Counted from the first letter of the stretch, positions 36,019 to 44,780 are shown. The stretch: 64,000 bases of DNA from Pseudomonadota bacterium (GCA_016713725.1 JADJOO010000002.1:1-64000), one strand, 5' to 3'. The notes: generated by a model not told the origin, from the sequence alone. Program-made: numbers and translations.

Positions 36019-36788
36019 CCCGGACGGTCGCTTCCTGGAACGTGAATTCACTGCGGGTGCGCTTGCCGCACCTGACCGAGTGGCTCACGGCCAACCCGGT
36101 CGATGCCATCGCGCTGCAGGAGACCAAACTGCCCGATGCCGATTTCCCCGCGGCTGACCTCCAGGCCCTCGGCTGGCATTCCGCATTCAGCGGACAACGC
36201 ACTTACAACGGCGTCGCCATCCTCAGCCGCGACCCCGTCACCGACGTCGTTGCGGGCATTCCGGGCTTCGACGACGACCAGCGCCGCGTGCTTGCGGCCT
36301 CGCTCGGGAGCCTGCGCGTCATCGATGTCTACGTGCCGAACGGACAGACGGTGGGCTCGGACAAGTTCGCCTACAAACTGCGCTGGTTCGCCGCGTTGCG
36401 TGAGTACGTCGCCGCCGAACTGATGCGCCATCCGCACCTGGTCGTGCTCGGCGATTTCAACGTCGCGCCGGAAGACCGCGACGTGCACGACCCCAAAGCC
36501 TGGGAAGGTTCGGTGCACGTGAGCCCGCCCGAGCGCGCGGCGCTGCAGGCGTTGCTCGGCACCGGGCTCGCGGATTGCTTCCGGCTGTTCGAACAGCCCG
36601 AGAAATCGTATTCGTGGTGGGACTACCGGATGATGGCATTCCGTCGCAATGCGGGCCTGCGCATCGACCTGATACTCGCCTCGAACGCGCTCGCTCAGAA
36701 GTGTGGCGCGTGTCACATCGACAAGGCGCCACGCCGGCTGGAACGGCCGTCGGACCACACACCGGTGGTGGCGAGTTATGACATATAG
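36015..36788 (+). CDS. xthA: Exodeoxyribonuclease III
   Basis: AP endonuclease and 3'-5' exonuclease of the EEP fold, acting in base excision repair. Signatures in the 257 residues: ASWNVNSLRVRLPHLTEWL, IALQETKLPD (metal-binding Glu), YVPNGQ, VLGDFNVAPEDRDVHDP (catalytic Asp/Asn) and the final ERPSDHTPVVASYDI (Asp-His pair). It is translationally coupled to the upstream oligopeptidase gene through a 4-base overlap. Confidence 0.96.
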   Translation: MTRTVASWNVNSLRVRLPHLTEWLTANPVDAIALQETKLPDADFPAADLQALGWHSAFSGQRTYNGVAILSRDPVTDVVAGIPGFDDDQRRVLAASLGSLRVIDVYVPNGQTVGSDKFAYKLRWFAALREYVAAELMRHPHLVVLGDFNVAPEDRDVHDPKAWEGSVHVSPPERAALQALLGTGLADCFRLFEQPEKSYSWWDYRMMAFRRNAGLRIDLILASNALAQKCGACHIDKAPRRLERPSDHTPVVASYDI

Positions 36789-36797
36789 AGTCCGGCG

Positions 36798-36819
36798 CGG
36801 GCGGCAGACGCCCGATTTT
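36798..36819 (+). terminator. Short intrinsic terminator after xthA
   Basis: CGGGCG (36798-36803), loop GCAGA, CGCCCG (36809-36814), then ATTTTC. The stem is only six pairs, so this is a modest candidate for the end of the prlC-xthA transcript. Confidence 0.45.
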
Positions 36820-36900
36820 CCGGGTGCGGGCCTTTTTGGCTCTGGCACTTTCGGGCCAAGAGCATAGACTCGCTCGAAACCAGCGCGCACCAGAACGCCC

Positions 36901-37899
36901 ATGCAATTTCGCCGCAGCGATTACGACGTCACCAACACCGTGCAGGTGAGCTCGGTGGCGTCCGTGCGCAAAGCCGTCGAGGAACTCTTTCTCCAGACCT
37001 GGCCCGGCGCCAACACCGAGCGGCTGACGACGGCGTTCGCCGACTTCGAGCGGTTGTTCTGCGGCCAGTTTCCGGGCTACCTGGGCTGCGACACTGTCTA
37101 TCACGACATGCAGCATTCGCTGGACGACACGCTCGCGATGGCACGCCTGCTTGCCGGCTACGACCGTACAAACCCGCCGGAACAGCGCCTGGGCGCCGAC
37201 CGCGCGCTGCTCGGCATCATCGTCGGGCTGTTCCACGACTCGGGCTACATCCGCCAGAGCGACGATACGCAGCATCGCAACGGCGCGGAATTCACCCGCA
37301 CCCACGTGATGCGGGGCGCGCACTTTCTTGCGCGCTACCTGCCTGCCATCGGTCTCGCCAACTGGGTACCGGTCGCGACGCAGGTGATTCACTTCACCGG
37401 CTACGAGGTGCCGTTCCAGGACATCCGGCTGGATGACGTGCGCGACCGCCGCGTCGGTCATCTGCTCGGCACGGCGGACATGCTCGCGCAGATGTCGGAC
37501 CGGTGCTATCTGGAGAAATGCCGCGACCGCCTGTACCCCGAATTCGTGCTCGGTGGCGTCGCGATGCAGCGCGAGGACGACGGCGGCCTCAAGGTCCAGT
37601 ACGGCTCGGGGCTCGACGTGCTGCGCCAGACGCCGCAGTTCTTCGAATTCACGATGCGCACGCGCCTCGACGGCGAGTTCGGCGGAGCCTACCGCTATGT
37701 CGAGAGCCTGTATGGCGGCCGTAATCCGTACCTGGAAGCGATCAATCGCAACCTCGCCTACCTGACGCGCGTGCTCGAAACGGGCAACTGGAACATGCTG
37801 CGACGCTCGCCGCCCGTGTTCACGTGGGAAAAGAATCCGCTCGAAACCGTGCGGTCGCTGGTGATCCGGCACATCCGTACGGCGGTCGAAGCGACCTGA
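36901..37899 (+). CDS. HD-domain protein, probable phosphohydrolase
   Basis: Cytosolic protein of 332 residues with an HD-type metal site: His and Asp in TVYHDMQHSLDDTLAM and the HD pair in GLFHDSGYIRQSD. A further His is in RTHVMRGAHFLARYL, and a terminal Asp (GTADMLAQMSDR) completes the usual H...HD...D order. The pattern resembles HD-GYP/PDEase-like phosphohydrolases, but no GYP motif is present. The C-terminal third (FFEFTMRTRLDGEFGGAYRY onward) is unfamiliar. Substrate unknown; cyclic-nucleotide or nucleotide hydrolysis is only a family-based guess. It is convergent with trpA. Confidence 0.78.
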   Translation: MQFRRSDYDVTNTVQVSSVASVRKAVEELFLQTWPGANTERLTTAFADFERLFCGQFPGYLGCDTVYHDMQHSLDDTLAMARLLAGYDRTNPPEQRLGADRALLGIIVGLFHDSGYIRQSDDTQHRNGAEFTRTHVMRGAHFLARYLPAIGLANWVPVATQVIHFTGYEVPFQDIRLDDVRDRRVGHLLGTADMLAQMSDRCYLEKCRDRLYPEFVLGGVAMQREDDGGLKVQYGSGLDVLRQTPQFFEFTMRTRLDGEFGGAYRYVESLYGGRNPYLEAINRNLAYLTRVLETGNWNMLRRSPPVFTWEKNPLETVRSLVIRHIRTAVEAT

Positions 37900-37941
37900 A
37901 TTCTGCCGCGGGTTCCGCCGGCAGGCCACCGATGCCGTGCG

Positions 37942-38739
37942 TCAGGGCTTGAGCCCGCGCAGGAATTTCGCCGGATCTTCGCCGCGCTCGAGCACTTCGA
38001 CCAGCGCCGAGCCGACGACTACGCCGTCGACGTGGCCCTGCATGCGCATGACCTGCTCCGTCGTTCGAATGCCGAAACCCGCGCACACCGGCACGGGCGA
38101 CATCGATTTCACGCGATCCATGTAGTCCAGTATCTCGTCCGGCACGGCAACCGACTTGCCAGTCGTGCCCGTCATGGTCACCGCGTACACGAAACCCTGG
38201 CTTGCTTTGCACAGCATCCTGAGTCGCGCATCCGGCGTGACCGGGGTGACCATCTGCACCAGCGCGATACCGACCCGGTCGAGCGCCGACCGCATGTCGG
38301 CGCTTTCTTCATAGGGCAGGTCGGGAATGATGAATCCCGACACGCCCGCCTTCGTTGCCACCTCCGGCAACCGTTCTAGTCCGAACGCGAGCAACGGGTT
38401 CAGGTAACTCATGAGCAGCAGGGGCGCCTGCGGGCGCGGCTGCAACCTCTCGAGTTCCTCGAGCAGCCACCGCAGCGTGAAGCCGCCTTGCAGCGACGCG
38501 AAGCTCGCGCGCTGAATGGTGGCGCCATCGGCCATCGGGTCGCTGAACGGCACGCCGATCTCGACGACGTCGGCTTCGGTCGCGATTGCTCGCAGGTTCT
38601 GCGTGAAGTGTGCGCGGTCCGGAAATCCCGCGGTCATGAATCCCACAACGGCGGGCCGGCCACTTGCGGCCGCTCGCTTGATCGCCGTGCTGATGCCGTC
38701 GCGCGGTTGCGCAGTGCCAGTCGTTATCAGGGTCGTCAT
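37942..38739 (-). CDS. trpA: Tryptophan synthase alpha subunit
   Basis: Cleaves indole-3-glycerol phosphate to indole and passes it to TrpB. The 265-residue TIM barrel has the catalytic Glu in ADVVEIGVPFSDPMADGATI and Asp in FIIPDLPYEES. The phosphate site is VCAGFGIRTTEQVMRM with GVVVGSALVEVLE. ATG 38739 shares its A with the trpB stop (TGATG), so the two subunits are translationally coupled. It is the last gene of the operon. Confidence 0.97.
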   Translation of the reverse strand: MTTLITTGTAQPRDGISTAIKRAAASGRPAVVGFMTAGFPDRAHFTQNLRAIATEADVVEIGVPFSDPMADGATIQRASFASLQGGFTLRWLLEELERLQPRPQAPLLLMSYLNPLLAFGLERLPEVATKAGVSGFIIPDLPYEESADMRSALDRVGIALVQMVTPVTPDARLRMLCKASQGFVYAVTMTGTTGKSVAVPDEILDYMDRVKSMSPVPVCAGFGIRTTEQVMRMQGHVDGVVVGSALVEVLERGEDPAKFLRGLKP

Positions 38740-39983
38740 CAGATTTTTCCCTTCAGCAGCGTGCGCTGCAACGTCGGCATGTCCTTGTCGCCGCGGCCGG
38801 ACAGGCCGATCAGGATGCGGCAACCAGGGTTCTTCTGCGCATACTTGCGAGCGCCCGCGAATGCGTGCGCCGTCTCGATGGCCGGCAGGATGCCTTCGTA
38901 CCGGCTGCACTCCGACAGCGCCTCGAGCGATTCATCGTCCTCGGACGCGGCAAAGCCGAGGCGGCCGATGCTTGCGAGCAGCGCATGCTCCGGCCCGACA
39001 CCCGGATAATCGAGTCCGGCGGAGACCGACTGCGTTTCCTGGATCTGGCCGTGCTCGTCCTGCAGCAGCAGTGAGTAGCAGCCCTGCAGTACTCCTGGCG
39101 TGCCGTACGCGAGCGAAGCGGCGTTCTGCCCGAGCCCCGGACCGATGCCGCCGGCCTCGAAGCCGAGCAGCTTGACCGCGGTGTCCGGAATGAACGGATG
39201 GAACAGGCCGATCGCGTTCGAACCGCCACCGACGCAGGCCACGACGACGTCCGGCAGCGCGCCCGCCTGTGCGAGCATCTGTGCGCGCGCCTCGACGCCG
39301 ATCACGCGCTGGAATTCGCGCACCATGTACGGATACGGATGCGGGCCCACGGCCGAACCGAGAATGTAGAACGTGCCGTTCGGGTCCGAGACCCAGTCGC
39401 GCAGGGCTTCGTCGATCGCCGCGCGCAGCGTCTTGTCGCCCCCCGTGACGGGCACGACTTCGGCACCGAGCAGTTTCATGCGGCCGACGTTCGGCGCCTG
39501 CCGCTCCATGTCGATCGAACCCATGTAGACCGTGCACGGCATGCCGAGGCGCGCGCATGCGGCGGCGGTAGCCACGCCGTGCTGGCCGGCGCCCGTCTCC
39601 GCGACGATGCGCTTCGCGCCGAGGCGCTTGGCCAGCAGGCCCTGCCCGATCGCATTGTTGATCTTGTGCGCGCCGGTGTGCGCGAGGTCTTCGCGCTTCA
39701 ACCACACTTCCGCGCCCCAGCGCCGCGACAAGGTCGCCGCGTAGGTAAGCGGCGTGGGCCGGCCAACCCAGGTGCGCAGCTGCAAGTCGAGCTCGGCCTT
39801 GAAGGCGGGATCCGGCAGGATGTCGCGGATGCCTTGTTCGAGGCGATCGAGCGCTGGCACGAGTGTCTCGGGCACGTAGCGCCCACCGAACGGGCCGAAG
39901 CGGCCGCGCGCGTCCGGAAACTCGCCTCTGAGCGTCTGTGCCAGCAGCGCTTCTCGGTCGATCTCGAGGGCCTGGGTCTTCAT
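38739..39983 (-). CDS. trpB: Tryptophan synthase beta subunit
   Basis: PLP enzyme joining indole and serine into tryptophan. The 414-residue protein shows the PLP lysine in KREDLAHTGAHKINNAIGQG, AETGAGQHGVATAAACARLG, the phosphate-binding glycines in VACVGGGSNAIGLFHPF, and GLDYPGVGPEHALL with the LSGRGDKDMPTL ending. The start overlaps the trpF stop by four bases. Confidence 0.97.
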   Translation of the reverse strand: MKTQALEIDREALLAQTLRGEFPDARGRFGPFGGRYVPETLVPALDRLEQGIRDILPDPAFKAELDLQLRTWVGRPTPLTYAATLSRRWGAEVWLKREDLAHTGAHKINNAIGQGLLAKRLGAKRIVAETGAGQHGVATAAACARLGMPCTVYMGSIDMERQAPNVGRMKLLGAEVVPVTGGDKTLRAAIDEALRDWVSDPNGTFYILGSAVGPHPYPYMVREFQRVIGVEARAQMLAQAGALPDVVVACVGGGSNAIGLFHPFIPDTAVKLLGFEAGGIGPGLGQNAASLAYGTPGVLQGCYSLLLQDEHGQIQETQSVSAGLDYPGVGPEHALLASIGRLGFAASEDDESLEALSECSRYEGILPAIETAHAFAGARKYAQKNPGCRILIGLSGRGDKDMPTLQRTLLKGKI

Positions 39984-40618
39984 TGCTCTATTACTCCCAA
40001 AGAAGATGACGCGACCCGCGCATGCGCTGCGCGCGCCGCGTTCACGAAGTTCCGGATCAGCGCGGCATCCTTGACGCCGCGCGTGGATTCGACGCCCGAA
40101 CTCACGTCGATGCCGAACGGCAGCACGGCCGCGATGGCGTCGGCGACGTTCCCCACGTTGAGCCCGCCGGCAAGCACGAGCCCGCCAGCGGCAGCCAGGC
40201 GCGCAGCTTCATTCCAGTCAGCGCGCTCGCCTGCGCCGCTGCGCCCGCTTTCGAGCAGAAACCGGCGCGGAAGGACTCGCTGCGCTGGCGCCGGCCGGTT
40301 CGAGCGATACACGGGCAGCACCCGCTGGCCAGCCGGCAGCCGGAGCGAGACCAGGTCCACGGCATCGGTCTGCACCCAGTCGGGGTGCACGGCATCGATT
40401 GCGGCGTCGATCTCCGCTTGCGTCGGGTGCAGGAACACGGCCACCTTTTCGATGCCCGGCGGCACGGCCGCTGCGAGGGCGCGAGCGTCGGTCGCCGCAA
40501 GATGGCGCGGCGAAGCCGCGTGGAACACGAAGCCGACCGCGTCCGCGCCTGCGTCCAAGGCAGCCGTCAACGTGTCCGTCGTTCGCAGGCCGCAAACCTT
40601 GATCCACAAGCGCCTCAC
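39980..40618 (-). CDS. trpF: Phosphoribosylanthranilate isomerase
   Basis: Amadori rearrangement of phosphoribosylanthranilate. The 212-residue TIM barrel has the catalytic Cys in LWIKVCGLRTTDTLTAALD and Asp in AVDLVSLR-like context. The phosphate-binding loops are LVLAGGLNVGNV and GIDVSSGVESTRGVKD. It is a stand-alone gene, not fused to trpC as in enteric bacteria. It overlaps trpC by four bases and trpB by four bases. Confidence 0.95.
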   Translation of the reverse strand: MRRLWIKVCGLRTTDTLTAALDAGADAVGFVFHAASPRHLAATDARALAAAVPPGIEKVAVFLHPTQAEIDAAIDAVHPDWVQTDAVDLVSLRLPAGQRVLPVYRSNRPAPAQRVLPRRFLLESGRSGAGERADWNEAARLAAAGGLVLAGGLNVGNVADAIAAVLPFGIDVSSGVESTRGVKDAALIRNFVNAARAAHARVASSSLGVIEQ

Positions 40619-41422
40619 TGCGCGGCTCCGCGCCCGCCCGCGAGCAGTTCACGGGCGGCCTGTGCGGGATCGTCACGTTGCATCAGCGTGGTGCCGACGA
40701 GTGCCAGCCGATAGCCGAGACGCGCCACGTGTGCAGCGTCGTCCGGCGTGATGACTCCGCTCTCGGCGACAGCGGGCCACCCCGTCGGCAGTTGTTCGCG
40801 CAGTCGCTCGAAGCGCGCAAACTCGATCTGCAGCGTCTGCAGGTCGCGGCAATTGAGTCCCATCAGTACTTGCTCGTTGCGGCCGCGCCGTTCAGCGGCG
40901 AGCTCGACAGCGACCTCGAGATCCCGGGCATCGAAGGCCTCGAGCAGGACAAACAGACCTTGCTCCGCCGCGGCGTCGAGCATTGCCACGAGGCGATCGC
41001 GCTTGACCATGCGCACGATCAGCAGCACGCCGCCGGCCCCGTTGGCCCGCGCTTCAAGCACCTGGTACGGATCGACCAGGAAATCCTTGCGCATCGCCGG
41101 CACGCCATAAGGTGCGAGTGCCGTTGCGGCCTGCCGCAGGTGCGCGAGGTCGCCGTCGAAGCGCGAGGGCTCGGTCAGGATCGAGCAGATCGCCGCGCCC
41201 GCTTCCGCGTAACCGCGCAGCCGTGCGACAGGATCCATGGTCTGCGCAGAGAGATCGCCCAGCGCCGGAGAACGCAGCTTCAGTTCCGCGATCAGGTCGA
41301 ACCCAGCGGCGGAAAAGCCGCAGGCGCGGAAGCGGTGGCAGCGCCGCACAGCGCCTGCGCAACTCCGCATCGCTGACCACGGCGCGTGCCGCGGCCAGCC
41401 GTTGTTCACTGCCGACGGCCAT
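40615..41422 (-). CDS. trpC: Indole-3-glycerol-phosphate synthase (frameshift near N-terminus)
   Basis: Closes the indole ring. Barrel motifs are FDLIAELKLRSPALGDL (catalytic Lys; substrate phosphate site), MRKDFLVDPYQVLEARANGA, LMGLNCRDLQTLQIEF and AVAESGVITPDDAAHVARLG. The N-terminal helix (GSEQRLAAARAVVSDAELRR) is in another frame; a one-base change near 41315 joins it to the barrel. ATG 41422 gives the expected start, 18 bases after trpD. The family's usual N-terminal length is about 40-45 residues before the first strand, which fits. Confidence 0.93.
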
Positions 41423-41440
41423 GTCCGGACAGCAACCCCA

Positions 41441-42478
41441 TCAGGGCGCCCCGCCGATCGAGCGGCCGAACATCGCCAGCTTCTCGAGCAGGCGCGCGCC
41501 ATCGCCGCGATCGAGCGCGTCGCTGGCCGCGCGGATGGCCACGTTCGGATCGGTGACTGTGCCCGTCACTTCCAATGCGAGTGCCGCATTCAGCACCAGC
41601 GCGTCACGGTGCGGGCCGCGATCCTGCCCCGTGAACACGGCACGCATCCCGACGGCGTTGTGCACGGCGTCGCCGCCGGCGAGGGACTGCGGCGTGCAGC
41701 GCTCGAGCCCGCAGTCGAGAGGATCGCGCTCCGTACGAACCACGTGTCCCGGCGTCACGTCGTACAACTCGAAGGGGCCGCACGGCGTCGGCTCGTCCCA
41801 CCCGGGCTCGCCGTGCACGACGAACACTCGCTGGATCGGCATCCCTGCGAGCGTTTCCGCCATCAGGCGTGCCGCGTCCCGGCTGTACGCGCCGATCAAC
41901 CCGAAAGGCGGCTCGGCCGGATTGGTCAGCGGACCGAGCAGGTTGAACACCGTGCGCACGCCCAGCGCACGGCGCACCGGCGCGATTTCCTTCATGGCCG
42001 GGTGGTAGTGCGGCGCGAACAGGAACGTGAAGCCCGTCGCCGCAAGGCATTCGCCCGCTCGCTTCTCGTCGAGCGGTTGCGGCAAGCCGAGACACTCGAG
42101 CAGGTCCGCACTGCCGGATCGACTCGAGATCGATCGGTTGCCGTGCTTGACGACGCGCACGCCCATCGCCGCCGTCAGCAGCGCAGCACCTGTCGAGATA
42201 TTGAAACTGCCAGACGCGTCGCCACCGGTGCCGACGATGTCGATGGCGGGTGGTCCGGGTGGCAGGGTCGGTCGGCGCGCGAGACGGCGCATTGCCGAAG
42301 CGAATCCACGGACTTCGTTGGCTGTAAGCCCCTTGCTGCGCAACGCTGCCAGCAGCGCACCGGCCATCGCAGGCGCCATGGACGGATCGGTGAGCGCGGC
42401 CAGCAGCACGGCAGCCTCTGGCTCGGCCAGATCCTCGCGGTTGAGCAGTCGCTCGAGTGTTTCGCGCAGTTCCGCCAT
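41441..42478 (-). CDS. trpD: Anthranilate phosphoribosyltransferase
   Basis: Transfers phosphoribose from PRPP to anthranilate. The 345-residue protein has the signatures DIVGTGGDASGSFNISTGAA (PRPP site), VKHGNRSISSRSGSADLLE, FLFAPHYHPAMKEIAPVRRA, and RTVFNLLGPLTNPAEPPFGL. It is a separate gene, not fused to trpG. It begins 12 bases after the trpG stop. Confidence 0.97.
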   Translation of the reverse strand: MAELRETLERLLNREDLAEPEAAVLLAALTDPSMAPAMAGALLAALRSKGLTANEVRGFASAMRRLARRPTLPPGPPAIDIVGTGGDASGSFNISTGAALLTAAMGVRVVKHGNRSISSRSGSADLLECLGLPQPLDEKRAGECLAATGFTFLFAPHYHPAMKEIAPVRRALGVRTVFNLLGPLTNPAEPPFGLIGAYSRDAARLMAETLAGMPIQRVFVVHGEPGWDEPTPCGPFELYDVTPGHVVRTERDPLDCGLERCTPQSLAGGDAVHNAVGMRAVFTGQDRGPHRDALVLNAALALEVTGTVTDPNVAIRAASDALDRGDGARLLEKLAMFGRSIGGAP

Positions 42479-42490
42479 CGTGAGCCGGGC

Positions 42491-43090
42491 TTAGCGCCGG
42501 CCTCCCGTGAACTGCAGGAAGTTGCCCATCAGCAGCGGGCCTTCAGGCGTGAGCACGCTTTCCGGATGGAACTGCACGCCTTCGACGTTCAGCTCGCGAT
42601 GACGCACGCCCATGATCTCTCCCTCCGCCGTGCGGGCCGTGATTTCAAGAATCGATGGCAGCGTCTCGGGCTTCGCAATGAGCGAGTGGTAGCGACCCAC
42701 TGCCATGGGCTGCGGCGCACCGGCAAACACGCCTCTCGCGTCGTGATGCACGGGCGAGACCTTGCCGTGCATGAGGCGCCCGGCGCGCACGACGTCCCCG
42801 CCGAACACTTCGACGATCGACTGGTGCCCGAGGCATACACCGAGCACGGGAACGTGTCCGGCGAGCGCGCGGATCATGTCCATCGACACTCCGGCGCCGC
42901 GCGGCGTGCCGGGACCCGGCGAAATACATAGGTGTGTCGGCTGCAGCGCCCGCGCCTGCTCGATCGTGATCGCATCGTTGCGATGCACGAGCACCTCGGC
43001 GCCGAGCACCAGGAACGCCTGCACGAGGTTGTAGGTGAAGCTGTCGTAGTTGTCGACGAGCAGCAGGCGGGGAATGGGCTTCGTCATCAC
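42491..43090 (-). CDS. trpG: Anthranilate synthase component II (glutamine amidotransferase)
   Basis: Class I glutaminase supplying ammonia to TrpE. The 199-residue protein has the nucleophile Cys in VLGVCLGHQSIVEVFGGDVV, the oxyanion region ISPGPGTPRGAGVS and the His-Glu pair in VQFHPESVLTPEG. ATG 43090 overlaps the trpE stop (ATGA). The same subunit can serve PabB in some bacteria, but here it is inside the trp operon. Confidence 0.96.
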   Translation of the reverse strand: MMTKPIPRLLLVDNYDSFTYNLVQAFLVLGAEVLVHRNDAITIEQARALQPTHLCISPGPGTPRGAGVSMDMIRALAGHVPVLGVCLGHQSIVEVFGGDVVRAGRLMHGKVSPVHHDARGVFAGAPQPMAVGRYHSLIAKPETLPSILEITARTAEGEIMGVRHRELNVEGVQFHPESVLTPEGPLLMGNFLQFTGGRR

Positions 43091-44475
43091 AGCCCCTCCC
43101 GCGCGATATCGAGCGCGCGCCGCAGCACCTCGCTCTTGGCGAACACCTCGCGGTACTCGTTCATCGGCACGCTGTCCGCCACGATGCCCGCACCGGCCTG
43201 GAAGCTGTAGGTGTCGCCGTGGAAAACCATCGTGCGGATCGTGATCGCATGGTTCATGTCGCCGCCCGCTCCGAAATAGCCCACCGTGCCGCCGTAGAAT
43301 CCGCGACGCACCGGTTCGAGCTCGTCGATGATTTCCATTGCACGCACCTTCGGCGCTCCGACGAGCGTGCCGGCCGGGAACGCGGCCGCGAACAGGTCGA
43401 ACTGGTCGCGGCCCGCCGCGAGCCGGCCGATGACGCCGCTGACGATGTGCATGACATGGCTGTAGCGCTCGATCGACCGGTAGGGATCGACGCGCACGCT
43501 GCCGGCTGCAGCCACGCGACCGAGGTCATTGCGCGCGAGGTCCACCAGCATGACGTGCTCGGCGTTCTCTTTCGGATCCGCGAGCAGCATGGCTTCATTC
43601 GCGAGGTCCTCCGCCGTGTCGGCGCCGCGCGGCAACGTGCCTGCGATCGGACGCAAGTGCGCAACGCCGCCTTCAAGCTTCACCAGCGCCTCGGGCGACG
43701 AACCGACGATGACACGGTCGCCGAGTTCGCAGAAATACATGTAGGGCGAAGGATTCAGCAGTCGCAGCGCCCGATACGCCTCGAACGGATCCATGTCGCA
43801 ACGGCCTGCGAAACACACCGACAGCACGAGCTGGTAAACGTCGCCGGACGCAATGTATTCCTTCGTGCGGGCGACGTTCTGCAGGAAAGAGTCTTCGGAC
43901 AGGCTGGCTGCGGCAGGCCCGAACTTCGTTGCACGGACCGGGCCCGGCAGCCCGCCACGCAGGGCCTGGATCACTTCGCGGCGAAGCGCCAGCCGTTCCC
44001 GCTCCGGGCCGGCGTGCAGCAACGCCGCACGGCGCGTGAGGTGGTCGAACGCCAGGACCGAACGCGGCGCGACGTAATGCGCGTCCGGCACATCCGCTTC
44101 GACCCGTGCCTTGGACGGCAGCCGCTCGAAATAGCGCACGAGGTCGTAGCTGGCTGCGCCGACCAGGCCGCCCAGCAGCGGGAATCCGGCCTGGGTCACG
44201 TCAGGCCGGGGTGAACGCGCGAGGGCCTGCCGCAGCGAGGCCAGCAGCTGCGCCTGGTCAGCCGGCCGGGGTTCGCGCACCCCATTCACGGTCAGGCCGG
44301 CGGCATCGAGCCGGTACTCCATGCAATCGCCGAAGCCGATGAACGAGTAGCGGGCCAGACGCTCGCCGCCCTCGACGCTCTCCAGCAGGAAGCGCGGGCG
44401 GAAAGGTTTCAATTTGAGATAAGCCGACACCGGTGTGTCGAGGTCGGCTGCAATGTCGAACAAGGTCGTCGTCAC
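43087..44475 (-). CDS. trpE: Anthranilate synthase component I
   Basis: Converts chorismate and ammonia to anthranilate. In 462 residues: the Trp feedback-site motif LLESVEGGERLARYSFIG, and the chorismate-binding domain with IASGDVYQLVLSVCFAG, LRPIAGTLPRGADTAEDLAN, LVDLARNDLGRVA and FPAGTLVGAPKVRAMEIIDE. GTG 44475 is chosen because AGAGGAG lies six bases before it. The longer frame from ATG 44526 starts inside the attenuator hairpin and is unlikely to be translated. Expression should be governed by the leader peptide upstream. Confidence 0.96.
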   Translation of the reverse strand: MTTTLFDIAADLDTPVSAYLKLKPFRPRFLLESVEGGERLARYSFIGFGDCMEYRLDAAGLTVNGVREPRPADQAQLLASLRQALARSPRPDVTQAGFPLLGGLVGAASYDLVRYFERLPSKARVEADVPDAHYVAPRSVLAFDHLTRRAALLHAGPERERLALRREVIQALRGGLPGPVRATKFGPAAASLSEDSFLQNVARTKEYIASGDVYQLVLSVCFAGRCDMDPFEAYRALRLLNPSPYMYFCELGDRVIVGSSPEALVKLEGGVAHLRPIAGTLPRGADTAEDLANEAMLLADPKENAEHVMLVDLARNDLGRVAAAGSVRVDPYRSIERYSHVMHIVSGVIGRLAAGRDQFDLFAAAFPAGTLVGAPKVRAMEIIDELEPVRRGFYGGTVGYFGAGGDMNHAITIRTMVFHGDTYSFQAGAGIVADSVPMNEYREVFAKSEVLRRALDIAREGL

Positions 44476-44514
44476 CTGCGGCTCCTCTGTCGCGGGGGCC
44501 CGGGGGACGGACAA

Positions 44515-44551
44515 CAAAAAACCCATCCCACGGTGCTGCGCGGAGATGGGT
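44515..44551 (-). terminator. trp attenuator (intrinsic terminator)
   Basis: On the minus strand ACCCATC (44551-44545) and GATGGGT (44527-44521) form a stem, extended by CC/GG with a small internal irregularity, followed by TTTTTT (44521-44516). It lies between trpL and the trpE GTG, the expected place of an attenuator. Confidence 0.88.
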
Positions 44552-44593
44552 CCTGGAATCCTGCGAAAGAGACTGACGCGGCCGGCCCCACTC

Positions 44594-44650
44594 CTAGAAG
44601 TGGCACCACCACCAACGGGTATTCAGCGTGTTCTGCGCGGTCACGTTCAT
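44594..44650 (-). CDS. trpL: trp leader peptide TrpL
   Basis: An 18-residue open frame, MNVTAQNTLNTRWWWCHF, with three consecutive TGG codons followed by TGC CAC TTC TAG. A small hairpin (CCACT/AGTGG) embraces its stop codon, and a terminator with six T lies 43 bases downstream of the stop. This is the classical arrangement for ribosome-mediated attenuation: stalling at the Trp codons when Trp-tRNA is scarce should favour the antiterminator. The start has only a weak SD (GCGAG). Confidence 0.9.
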   Translation of the reverse strand: MNVTAQNTLNTRWWWCHF

Positions 44651-44660
44651 CTCGCGTTGC

Positions 44661-44689
44661 AGTATCCACGGGCGGGCGCGGACCGTCAA
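44661..44689 (-). promoter_or_regulatory. trp operon promoter
   Basis: On the minus strand TTGACG (-35, 44689-44684), a 17-base spacer, and GATACT (-10, 44666-44661). The spacing is optimal and the hexamers match sigma-70 consensus at 5/6 and 4/6. Transcription would begin a few bases before the trpL ATG at 44650. Confidence 0.72.
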
Positions 44690-44693
44690 GGAA

Positions 44694-44726
44694 GGGGTTA
44701 GGGGTTAGGGGGTTAGGGGATAGGGG
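44694..44726 (+). repeat. G-rich heptamer tract between trp promoter and aminotransferase gene
   Basis: Five runs of four or five G separated by TTA, TTA-like and ATA, the same units as before aroE and at the hemB end. It can form a G-quadruplex on the plus strand. It lies immediately upstream of the trp -35 hexamer, so it could affect the trp promoter or the divergent gene. Confidence 0.8.
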
Positions 44727-44780
44727 TTAGTCGGAAGTGCCCTAAACTGTCGGGCCGGCAAGTCCCAGGGGTTCTCCAGC

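Noticed and set aside
33031..36051. A 1006-codon open frame on the minus strand opposite the GIDE and M3 peptidase genes
   Set aside because: It is the shadow of two well-supported plus-strand genes; its composition (Arg, Gln, Leu, Ala) is typical of antisense GC-rich frames.
44476..44526. Upstream ATG start for trpE giving a 479-residue protein
   Set aside because: It begins inside the attenuator hairpin, while GTG 44475 has a good SD and gives the standard N-terminus.
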